From the NCBI GenBank assembly GCA_900549405.1, contig URNZ01000044.1:1-17346 (forward strand): 17,346 nt of DNA. Reading direction: 5' to 3'. The stretch is from an uncultured Eubacteriales bacterium. GTDB lineage: Bacteria; Bacillota; Clostridia; Oscillospirales; Oscillospiraceae. A model generated the notes under the pieces. It was not told where the DNA came from. It made no database searches and saw only the letters and a list, made by a program, of their open reading frames with translations. The translations under genes and the position numbers were made by a program. Shown here piece by piece: positions 11,869-17,346 of this stretch; position 1 is the first letter of the stretch; every line of letters begins with the position of its first letter.

Positions 11869-12837
11869 TCAGAGCGGCGGCAAGTCTTGGGCAGCTGCTT
11901 CCGGCATGGCCTGGCGGGCGTCGTAGAAGGCGGCGTGGGCCACCCTGCGATAGGGGGTCAGCCACAGCAGCAGGGGCAGGGAGAACAGGTCGCCCAGGAG
12001 AGAGGCAAACGTCCCCTGGCCCACCTGGGAGAAGAGGGTGAACAGCTGCACCTGGGTATCCGAGAAAGTGGCCAGGGTGCCGGAGAAATCGTTGAGCCAG
12101 ACCAGATAGCCGGGGATGAGCCCGGGCAGGTCGGCGGCGGGCAGCTGGGTCAGCAGGGCGAAAAATCCGCTCCCCGCCAGGGCGGCGCAGGCGGCCAGCA
12201 GGCGCAGGGCCTCCAGCAGGATGAGCCAGCCGAGGAAGGAGAAGTCCAGCTTGAACAGCTCCCACTTCCAGCCCCGCATCAGCTCCATGCTGCGGCGGAT
12301 GGCCAGGCCCGCCCCGTCGTCCGGGTGGTCGGCCAGGAGATAGGGGGCCAGGGCATAGCGCAGGACGATGTTATAATACAGGGCGAACATCACCGGGATG
12401 GTGCAGAAGATCAATGCCACCGGGGCGGCCAGCAGCAGGGGGGACAGGAGAAAATAGAACAGCACCAGGGCGATGACGGCGGGGAAGAGGCGGATGGTGA
12501 TCTGAAGGGCCATGGAGATGTTCAGCCAGATGACCCGCCCCGCCACGGAGAAGCCCTGGAACAGGGCGTTCACGCCGGGGTCTAAGTGCCGGGTGGTCCA
12601 CAGGGACCACAGGTCCAGGCCGAAGCTCATCACCCACAGATAGAGGGTGATGAGCACAGACAGGAAGATGGACGTGGTGGGGATGCCGTCGCCCCCGGGG
12701 AGGGGGACCAGATAGAGCAGGTCGCTGACCCCGGTGGTCAGCAGAAGATAGGCCAGCAGCACCGCCCAGAAGGGGGGCTTGGCCGCGCCCATATCCGCCC
12801 GGGCCCGGCGCTTGAGTTCTTTGCGGTCGATTTCCAT
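11869..12837 (-). CDS. DUF975-family integral membrane protein
   Basis: This 322-residue membrane protein has about six hydrophobic segments. The start MEIDRKELKRRARADM is the typical cytoplasmic N terminus of DUF975 (PF06161). The family signature is at the middle: YALAPYLLADHP, then AIRRSMELMRGWKWELFKLDFSFLGW (about 184-209), where the SxxxMxGxKxxLFxLxxSFxGW pattern is plain. The protein ends in TPYRRVAHAAFYDARQ and a short Pro/Ala tail. Members are found widely in Firmicutes and their role is unknown. The ATG at 12835-12837 has GGAGG 5 nt upstream. It follows the MBL gene by 87 nt on the same strand, across a GC hairpin at 12872-12895. Confidence 0.8.
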   Translation of the reverse strand: MEIDRKELKRRARADMGAAKPPFWAVLLAYLLLTTGVSDLLYLVPLPGGDGIPTTSIFLSVLITLYLWVMSFGLDLWSLWTTRHLDPGVNALFQGFSVAGRVIWLNISMALQITIRLFPAVIALVLFYFLLSPLLLAAPVALIFCTIPVMFALYYNIVLRYALAPYLLADHPDDGAGLAIRRSMELMRGWKWELFKLDFSFLGWLILLEALRLLAACAALAGSGFFALLTQLPAADLPGLIPGYLVWLNDFSGTLATFSDTQVQLFTLFSQVGQGTFASLLGDLFSLPLLLWLTPYRRVAHAAFYDARQAMPEAAAQDLPPL

Positions 12838-12871
12838 GGGTTCCTCCGATGTAATGTGTCGTGACAGAATG

Positions 12872-12895
12872 GGGGCCGCCCGTGTGGGCGGCCCC
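12872..12895 (-). terminator. GC-rich hairpin between the MBL and DUF975 genes
   Basis: A 10-bp perfect stem (GGGGCCGCCC with GGGCGGCCCC) has loop GTGT. It lies 30 nt after the MBL stop. The minus-strand tail is not T-rich, so it may be a weak terminator or an RNA stability element. Confidence 0.45.
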
Positions 12896-12924
12896 GGGGT
12901 TTGTTGGTTTGCATTTGAATGGGT

Positions 12925-14526
12925 TTAGCTGTCCCACTTCTCCATGACCTGGCGCAGCTGGTCGGCCAACTTGGCAAGGTCCTTGTTGGGGCGGCCACGG
13001 CTGCGGCTGATGAGCAGCTCCAGCTGCTTGGACACGTCCTGAAGGCGCACATAGGCGGGGGAGCCGGCAGAGGCTCCGGCGGGACGGGGCTTGCTCTCCA
13101 GCACCACGCCGGGGGCCAGCAGGCGGTTCTCCGTCAGGTCATAGACCTCCTCATACAGAGGGGCGTGGGCGGGGACGCCCAGCTCGTCATTCAGAGTCTT
13201 GGCAAACAGCTCGGTGACGGGGCTGTCCCCGTGGACCACAAAGACCTGCTGGGGCTTGGGGGAGAAGTTTTTCACCCAGGACAACAGATGGGTCCGGTCC
13301 GCGTGGGAGGACAGGCCCTTGAAGTTGACGATGCGGGCCTGGACGGCGATCTCCTCGCCGAAGAGCTTGACCGTTTTGGCCCCCTCCAGCAGACGGCGGC
13401 CCAGGGTGCCCTCCCCCTGATAGCCCACAAAGACCACGGCGCACTCCGGCCGCCACAGGTTGTGCTTTAAGTGGTGGCGGATGCGGCCCGCGTCGCACAT
13501 GCCGGAGGCGGACAGGATGATCTTGGGGGTCTTGTCGGCGTTCAGGGCTTTCGATTCTTCGGTGGACTGGGTGAGGGTCAGGCCGGGGAAGGTGAACAGG
13601 TCGCTGCCGCTTTGCAGCACGGCGATAGCCTCCTCGTCCAGATAGCCGTGGAGGTTCCCGGCGTAGATGCGGGTGGCCTCGGCGGCCAGGGGGCTGTCCA
13701 CGCAGACGGTGAAGTTGGGCACCGACTTGACCATGTGCTTGTCCTTGATCTCCCGCAGGAAGTATAAAAGCTCCTGGGTGCGGCCCACGGCAAAGGAGGG
13801 GATGATGATGTTGCCCCCCTTGGCGAACACCTCGTCGATGAGCTGGGCCAGGGCGCCGGTATAGCTCTCCGGCGGCTCGTGGTCCCGGTCCCCATAGGTG
13901 GACTCCATGATGACATAGTCGGCCTCCCGCAGATAGGAGGGGTCCCGGATGATGGGCTGGTCCACGTTGCCCAGGTCGCCGGAGAAGACCAGCTTTTTGG
14001 TCACGCCGTTTTCCGTGCACCACAGCTCGATCTCCGCAGAGCCCAGCAGGTGGCCCGCGTCGTTAAAGCGCACCCGGACCCCTTCGCACAGGTCGACCAT
14101 CTCGCCGTATTCACAGGTGTCCACCTGCTGGAGCACGGCCTCGGCGTCGTTCAGGGTGTAGAGAGGCTCCACCGGGGGCAGACCGGCGCGCTCGCCCTTC
14201 TGGTTTTTCCACTGGGCATCCCCCTCCTGGATGTGGGCGGAGTCCCGCAGCATGATGGACATGAGCTGTCCGGTGAGGCGGGTGGTCAGAATGCGGCCAT
14301 CAAAGCCCTGCTTGGCCAGCAGGGGCAGGCGGCCCGTGTGGTCGATGTGGGCGTGGGTCACCAGCACATAGTCGATGTAGCTGGGGGCAAAGTCCAGGGC
14401 GTTGTCGTCGTGCTCGTCCCGGCCCTGCTGAAGGCCGCAGTCGATCAAGATCTTTCGGCCGTTGACCTCCAGACAGTGACAGCTGCCGGTGACCGCGTGG
14501 GCCGCGCCGAAGAATGTAAGTTTCAT
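12925..14526 (-). CDS. Beta-CASP metallo-beta-lactamase, RNA-processing type (COG1236/YSH1-like)
   Basis: This 533-residue protein has the MBL fold with an inserted beta-CASP domain, the make-up of nucleic-acid nucleases such as CPSF73. Metal motifs are THAHIDH (His58, His60, Asp62, His63), AGHLLGS (His159) and SGDLG (Asp184). Beta-CASP motifs are MEST at 207-210, SASGMCDAGR at 339-348 and GLSSHAD with His408, then VVHGD with His432. It lacks the RNase J C-terminal arrangement, so it is more like the archaeal/bacterial CPSF-type exonucleases. The last 70 residues form a basic tail with a predicted helix. ATG 14524-14526 has GGGAGGG upstream. A -10-like TACAAT is at 14576-14581 with a poor -35. 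The RNA target is unknown. Confidence 0.85.
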   Translation of the reverse strand: MKLTFFGAAHAVTGSCHCLEVNGRKILIDCGLQQGRDEHDDNALDFAPSYIDYVLVTHAHIDHTGRLPLLAKQGFDGRILTTRLTGQLMSIMLRDSAHIQEGDAQWKNQKGERAGLPPVEPLYTLNDAEAVLQQVDTCEYGEMVDLCEGVRVRFNDAGHLLGSAEIELWCTENGVTKKLVFSGDLGNVDQPIIRDPSYLREADYVIMESTYGDRDHEPPESYTGALAQLIDEVFAKGGNIIIPSFAVGRTQELLYFLREIKDKHMVKSVPNFTVCVDSPLAAEATRIYAGNLHGYLDEEAIAVLQSGSDLFTFPGLTLTQSTEESKALNADKTPKIILSASGMCDAGRIRHHLKHNLWRPECAVVFVGYQGEGTLGRRLLEGAKTVKLFGEEIAVQARIVNFKGLSSHADRTHLLSWVKNFSPKPQQVFVVHGDSPVTELFAKTLNDELGVPAHAPLYEEVYDLTENRLLAPGVVLESKPRPAGASAGSPAYVRLQDVSKQLELLISRSRGRPNKDLAKLADQLRQVMEKWDS

Positions 14527-14575
14527 AGTGGTCCCTCCCGTACATGGATCAGAATATGCGGGGCTTCTTAGGCTT

Positions 14576-14581
14576 ATTGTA
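14576..14581 (-). promoter_or_regulatory. Likely -10 element for the MBL gene
   Basis: On minus, GTGTACAATA holds a good -10 (TACAAT) 50 nt upstream of the ATG. The -35 is weak. The same GTGTACAATA sequence lies before the HAD gene at 15454-15459, so both may share an activator or an extended -10. Confidence 0.4.
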
Positions 14582-14636
14582 CACCCGTGCCGGGAGAAAT
14601 TCCACAGGAAATTGTAAAATGTGCAAAAAGGGGATG

Positions 14637-15410
14637 TTACAGCAGTTCAAAGTGCCGCAGGGCGGAGATGACGCCGTCCTCGTCCACCGTGCCGGTGGTA
14701 TAGTCGGCCTGGGACTTGACAAAGTCGCTGGCCGAGCCCATGGCCACGCCGATTCCCGCGTGGCGGAGCATGGTCAGGTCGTTCTCCCCGTCGCCAAAGG
14801 CCATGGCCTCCTCCGGGGTCAGGCCGAAGTGGGCGAGCATGGCGTCCATGCCCTTGTCCTTGCCCCCGGTGGCGGGGATGACGTCCAGAAAGGTGGGGTG
14901 CCACCGGGTGGTCTTCAGGTGGGGCGCCCGATCCAGCAGCAGGTGCTCGTTCTCCTTCGTCAAAAAGGTGATGGCCTGATACAGCTCGCCGTCCAGGGCC
15001 CGGCGGGGGTCCTGCACCGGGGGCAGGGGGAGGTTCAGGTCCTTCATGAACACATGGGTCTGGTCGTTGGCATAGTTGATATAGATGTCGTGCCCCTCCA
15101 GAAAGATGCAGGAGAAGGCATTGCTGGACGCGGCGGACACCAGCTCCTCCACCGCCTGGCGGTCCATGGGGTTGCGGTGGATGACCTGGTCGCCGCAGTA
15201 GCAGAACTGGCCGCTCATGGTCACCCAGCCGTCGAAGGGGAACAGATCCCGGAGATATTGCAGCATCCGGGGGTGCCGCCCGGTGGAAATGAACAGCTTG
15301 ATGCCACGGCGGTGGAGCTGCTGCAAAGCGTCCGCCATGGCGGCGGTGGCCCGGTGGGTGCGGAAGCTGACCAGGGTGCCGTCCACGTCGAAGAACATGG
15401 CCTTTATCAT
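14637..15410 (-). CDS. Cof-type HAD-IIB phosphatase
   Basis: This 257-residue HAD hydrolase has motif I FFDVDGTL (Asp8 nucleophile, Asp10 acid/base), motif II ISTGR (41-45), the C2-type cap, motif III GGKDKG with Lys184/Lys186, and motif IV GDGENDLTML at 206-215. That is the Cof family (PF08282), which dephosphorylates sugar phosphates, FMN, pyridoxal phosphate and the like; the substrate cannot be read from sequence. The ATG at 15408-15410 has AAAGGA about 10 nt upstream. A -10 TACAAT is at 15454-15459. It lies 110 nt upstream of the MBL gene, each with its own likely promoter. Confidence 0.87.
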   Translation of the reverse strand: MIKAMFFDVDGTLVSFRTHRATAAMADALQQLHRRGIKLFISTGRHPRMLQYLRDLFPFDGWVTMSGQFCYCGDQVIHRNPMDRQAVEELVSAASSNAFSCIFLEGHDIYINYANDQTHVFMKDLNLPLPPVQDPRRALDGELYQAITFLTKENEHLLLDRAPHLKTTRWHPTFLDVIPATGGKDKGMDAMLAHFGLTPEEAMAFGDGENDLTMLRHAGIGVAMGSASDFVKSQADYTTGTVDEDGVISALRHFELL

Positions 15411-15453
15411 AAAATTACGTCCTTTCGGGGAGAAAATTCGTGCGTTGCCTCCT

Positions 15454-15482
15454 ATTGTACACGAGCGGGCCGCAGATTTCTA
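15454..15482 (-). promoter_or_regulatory. Candidate promoter of the HAD phosphatase gene
   Basis: On minus, -10 TACAAT (15454-15459) lies in GTGTACAATA; 17 bp upstream is TAGAAA, a poor -35. Confidence 0.4.
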
Positions 15483-15522
15483 TATGCGTTTTCCACGATT
15501 CTGTCCCCGACTGGGGAAAAAG

Positions 15523-15552
15523 GCATAACCCCCGCCGGGACCGCCATAAAAT
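15523..15552 (+). promoter_or_regulatory. Candidate sigma-E promoter of the yabP operon
   Basis: GCATAAC (15523-15529) and CATAAAAT (15545-15552) are 15 bp apart. They fit the mother-cell sigma-E consensus (KMATATT, 14-15 bp, CATACANT) with two and one mismatches. yabP/yabQ are sigma-E genes in B. subtilis. No sigma-A promoter is evident here, although divIC downstream would need vegetative expression. Confidence 0.55.
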
Positions 15553-15579
15553 GGGGACAACGGAAAGGGGGAGAGGGAC

Positions 15580-15870
15580 ATGGCCTTTGACCAGGAGCGC
15601 CTGGGACCGGAGCTGCCCCATCGGGTGGTGCTGGAGGACCGGAGCCGTCTGACGGTGTCCGGCGTGGAGGAGGTGGAGCGCTTTGACGAGAACACGGTGA
15701 TGCTGTCCACCGCCCAGGGCGGGCTGGAGATCCAGGGGGAGGGGCTGCACATCGAAAAGCTGTCTCTGGACGGGGGAGATCTGCAGGTGGAGGGGACGGT
15801 GACCGCCCTCATCTATGACGGGGAGCGGGAGAGCCGGGGCGGCCTGCTCAGCCGTCTGCTGGGCGGATGA
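15580..15870 (+). CDS. yabP: Sporulation protein YabP
   Basis: This 96-residue protein matches YabP (PF07873): LPHRVVLEDRSRLTVSGVEEVERFDENTVMLST near the start, then GLEIQGEGLHIEKLSLDGGDLQVEGTVTALIYD. It is a soluble mother-cell protein needed, with YabQ, for normal spore formation; its molecular role is unresolved. The short C-terminal tail RGGLLSRLLGG is usual. ATG 15580 follows GGGGGAGAGGG. Its stop overlaps the yabQ start as ATGA, so the two are translationally coupled, and the sigma-E-like promoter at 15523-15552 fits its timing. Confidence 0.93.
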   Translation: MAFDQERLGPELPHRVVLEDRSRLTVSGVEEVERFDENTVMLSTAQGGLEIQGEGLHIEKLSLDGGDLQVEGTVTALIYDGERESRGGLLSRLLGG

Positions 15871-16553
15871 CGGTGGACGTGATGCAGCAGGCCCGGGCCA
15901 TGTGCCAGGGGCTGCTGCTGGGGGGCGGCCTGGGGGTGCTGTATGACCTGCTGCGGGTGGTGCGGGTGCGGGGCAAGCTGCGCTGGCTGGGGGGCGCGGC
16001 GGACCTTATCTTCTGGCTGGCGGCGGTGTGGGCCCTGTTCCGCTGGTCCCTGTCCGCCTGGGGGGGCCAGGTGCGCCTCTATGGGGCGGTATTCTGTCTG
16101 ATGGGGGGCGGGCTCTATTTCCGCCTGCTCAGCCCCGGGGTGCTGTGGCTGGGCTATCGCCTGGCCGATCTCATCGGGGCGATTTTGGGGATTTTCACCT
16201 GGCCGGTGAAGGGATGCTGGCAGGTTTTCAAAAAAATCGGAAAACTTAGAAAAAATCTCTTCCTTTCCTGGGGCAAATGGTATAGAATAAAGCGGAAAAC
16301 GGAGGAGGCAGAGCAGACGGCTTGCCGCCGCGCCGCCCGGGAGAGAGGAGTGCTGTTAGATGCGGTTCAAACGCGCCGGATTTTTGACCAAGATCGTGGT
16401 CCTGGCCCTGCTGATCTATATGGCCACCACTCTGCTGGAGCTTCGGGGGCAGATCCAGACCACCCAGGTCCAGCGGGACGCGCTGGCCCAGCAGGTGGCC
16501 GATCAGCAGGCAAAAAATCAAGAGCTGACCGACGCCATCCAGCACAAGGATGA
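15867..16553 (+). CDS. yabQ: Spore cortex protein YabQ, reading frame running into divIC
   Basis: The first 150 residues match YabQ (PF09578): an N-terminal QQARAMCQGLLLGGGLGVLYDLLRVVR, then membrane segments (about 42-57, 65-83 and 91-115) and a basic tail KKIGKLRKNL. YabQ is a sigma-E-made membrane protein required for spore cortex formation. The frame does not stop before divIC: it runs 194 nt into that gene. From about residue 165 it reads a Gly/Ala/Pro-rich stretch typical of an out-of-frame shadow. A TAG just before the divIC ATG (16357-16359) is in another frame. Either the tail is real, or a one-base indel (sequencing or biological) has shifted the end; A-runs near 16228-16258 are possible sites. 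The N-terminal part is firm, the end is uncertain. Confidence 0.82.
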   Translation: MTVDVMQQARAMCQGLLLGGGLGVLYDLLRVVRVRGKLRWLGGAADLIFWLAAVWALFRWSLSAWGGQVRLYGAVFCLMGGGLYFRLLSPGVLWLGYRLADLIGAILGIFTWPVKGCWQVFKKIGKLRKNLFLSWGKWYRIKRKTEEAEQTACRRAARERGVLLDAVQTRRIFDQDRGPGPADLYGHHSAGASGADPDHPGPAGRAGPAGGRSAGKKSRADRRHPAQG

Positions 16554-16635
16554 CCCCGAGACGCTGGAGCGGGTGGCCCGGGAAAAGGGCTATGTGAAGC
16601 AAAATGAGGTGCTCTTCTTCGACGTGGCCAACTAA
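16360..16635 (+). CDS. divIC: Septum formation initiator DivIC/FtsB family
   Basis: This 91-residue bitopic membrane protein has a short basic cytoplasmic N terminus (MRFKRAGFLTK), one transmembrane helix at about 10-27, a Gln/Ala-rich coiled coil at 28-63 (LRGQIQTTQVQRDALAQQVADQQ region) and the conserved end ERVAREKGYVKQNEVLFFDV. DivIC forms a complex with DivIB and FtsL in the division septum and helps activate septal wall synthesis. ATG 16360 follows GAGAGAGGAG. It is downstream of yabQ, as in B. subtilis. Confidence 0.93.
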   Translation: MRFKRAGFLTKIVVLALLIYMATTLLELRGQIQTTQVQRDALAQQVADQQAKNQELTDAIQHKDDPETLERVAREKGYVKQNEVLFFDVAN

Positions 16636-16711
16636 GAGAGAGCTTTTCGCCCCGGGGGAAACCGCCGCCGGAGCGAAAGGGAAAAACACAAGGAGGATAT
16701 TTCGGTCGCTT

Positions 16712-17188
16712 ATGGAGTTTGGTGTTGGGTCCATTTTGGACGGAAAGGTAACTGGGATCACGAAATTCGGGGCCTTTGTGGCTCTGCCGGAGGGGAAGTC
16801 CGGTCTGGTCCATATCTCGGAGATCGCGTATTCCTATGTCAACCAGGTTTCGGATCACCTGAAGGAGGGACAGGAGGTCAAGGTCAAGGTCATCGGCATT
16901 GACCAGGCAGGACGGATCAACCTGTCCATCAAGCAGGTGGCGCCGCCGCCCCCTCGCCCCGCCCGCCAGGGTGGAGGACAGCAGCGGTTCGGCGGAGGCG
17001 GACGGCCCCCCCGCCAGGGCGGCGGTTCCCGCCCCATGGGCTTTGTCCGCCAGGCCCCTAAGGAGCCCACCGACTTTGAGGACCGGCTGAAGCAGTTCAT
17101 GCAGGCCTCTGACAGCAAGCTGTCTGAGCTGCGGTATATCGAGAAAAAGGGCGGCAACCGCCGCAGCGGCGGCGGAGGCCGCCGCTGA
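16712..17188 (+). CDS. yabR: S1-domain RNA-binding protein, YabR/GSP13-like, with RGG-type tail
   Basis: This 158-residue protein has one S1 domain at about 4-72 (GSILDGKVTGITKFGAFVAL, GLVHISEIA, VKVKVIGID, GRINLSIKQ). It is followed by a Pro/Arg/Gly-rich low-complexity region at 73-115 with PRQGGG repeats, a short helix DFEDRLKQFMQASDSKLSEL, and a basic GGNRRSGGGGRR end. YabR and GSP13 are ribosome-associated S1 proteins. The helix plus RGG-like tail suggests extra RNA contacts. ATG 16712 is chosen from family alignment (MEFGVGS); the best Shine-Dalgarno, AGGAGG at 16691-16696, is an unusually long 15 nt away. It is last in the operon yabP-yabQ-divIC-yabR. Confidence 0.88.
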   Translation: MEFGVGSILDGKVTGITKFGAFVALPEGKSGLVHISEIAYSYVNQVSDHLKEGQEVKVKVIGIDQAGRINLSIKQVAPPPPRPARQGGGQQRFGGGGRPPRQGGGSRPMGFVRQAPKEPTDFEDRLKQFMQASDSKLSELRYIEKKGGNRRSGGGGRR

Positions 17189-17200
17189 GAAGCGCAACAT

Positions 17201-17241
17201 AAAAGGGCCGACGCACTTTAATTTGGTGCGGCGGCCCTTTT
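17201..17241 (+). terminator. Rho-independent terminator of the yabP-yabR operon
   Basis: A 16-nt arm (17201-17216) pairs with 17226-17241 with one mismatch and a 9-nt loop, with A4 and T4 at the ends, 12 nt after the yabR stop. Confidence 0.85.
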
Positions 17242-17271
17242 GCCGCAATATGCGGGTGCAGCGGACATCGA

Positions 17272-17298
17272 CGGGCCGACGCGGAGGTCGGCCCCTAC
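17272..17298 (-). repeat. Dispersed hairpin repeat, inverted variant copy
   Basis: On minus it reads GTAGGGGCCGACCTCCGC and on, the same element as at 8072-8100 but with changes on both sides of the stem (GGGCCGAC/GTCGGCCC instead of GGGCGGAC/GTCCGCCC) that keep all pairs. Confidence 0.8.
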
Positions 17299-17317
17299 GG
17301 CGTGTCACGTAGGTTGT

Positions 17318-17346
17318 CTGTAGGGGCGGACCTCTGTGTCCGCCCG
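17318..17346 (+). repeat. Dispersed hairpin repeat, copy 2 (may continue past window end)
   Basis: It is identical over 29 nt to 8072-8100. Together with 17272-17298 it forms a head-on pair about 19 bp apart, like paired REP elements. Confidence 0.85.

Overview
The window looks like chromosomal DNA from a GC-rich, spore-forming Firmicute of the class Clostridia, plausibly an Oscillospiraceae-type gut bacterium (Flavonifractor or Intestinimonas-like). This rests on the sporulation genes (spoIIE, yabP, yabQ), a DnaD/DnaI primosome pair, a Firmicute LexA, sigma-A promoters, Gly-Arg-His-Gln-Lys tRNAs and dispersed hairpin repeats. The genus is inference.

Left end (1-680): the 3' end of an S-layer-homology (SLH) protein, a strong hairpin terminator and a compact, apparently complete type I toxin-antitoxin locus. 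A 31-codon membrane toxin lies on the minus strand with its own promoter, a long leader and a switch-like Shine-Dalgarno hairpin. A short convergent RNA on the plus strand has its own promoter and terminator.

678-6011: a minus-strand pair for a DnaI-like helicase loader and a DnaD-domain protein is divergent from plus-strand spoIIE (sigma-F-activating phosphatase), which is followed by a secreted or anchored polysaccharide deacetylase. 6070-7140: a secreted stalk-domain (Cu-amine-oxidase N-like) protein on the minus strand.

7295-8382: a tRNA island (Gly-UCC, Arg-UCU, His-GUG, Gln-UUG, Lys-UUU on plus; Arg-CCG on minus) with promoters, terminators and dispersed repeats. 8443-9510: aspartate carbamoyltransferase carrying a PyrI-like zinc module at its C terminus. 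9666-10214: a CmpB-family membrane protein whose 3' end overlaps the 3' end of lexA (10177-10794). The lexA promoter contains a palindrome that could be its own operator.

10935-11769: a two-gene minus-strand unit of a RelA/SpoT-type small alarmone synthetase homologue and a tightly coupled 81-residue unknown protein. Its organisation suggests a toxSAS-type toxin-antitoxin pair, and it is next to an 18-bp inverted repeat. 11869-15410, all minus strand: a DUF975 membrane protein, a beta-CASP metallo-beta-lactamase RNA-processing-type enzyme and a Cof-type HAD phosphatase.

Right end (15523-17346): a plus-strand sporulation/division operon, yabP-yabQ-divIC-yabR, with a candidate sigma-E promoter, closed by a terminator and an inverted pair of hairpin repeats. 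In Bacillus subtilis spoIIE follows yabR directly; here it lies about 11 kb away on the other side of the window.

The most novel-looking items are the type I toxin locus with its leader switch and the alarmone-synthetase/small-protein pair. Secondary points are the ATCase zinc fusion, the diverged LexA operator and the covarying repeat family.
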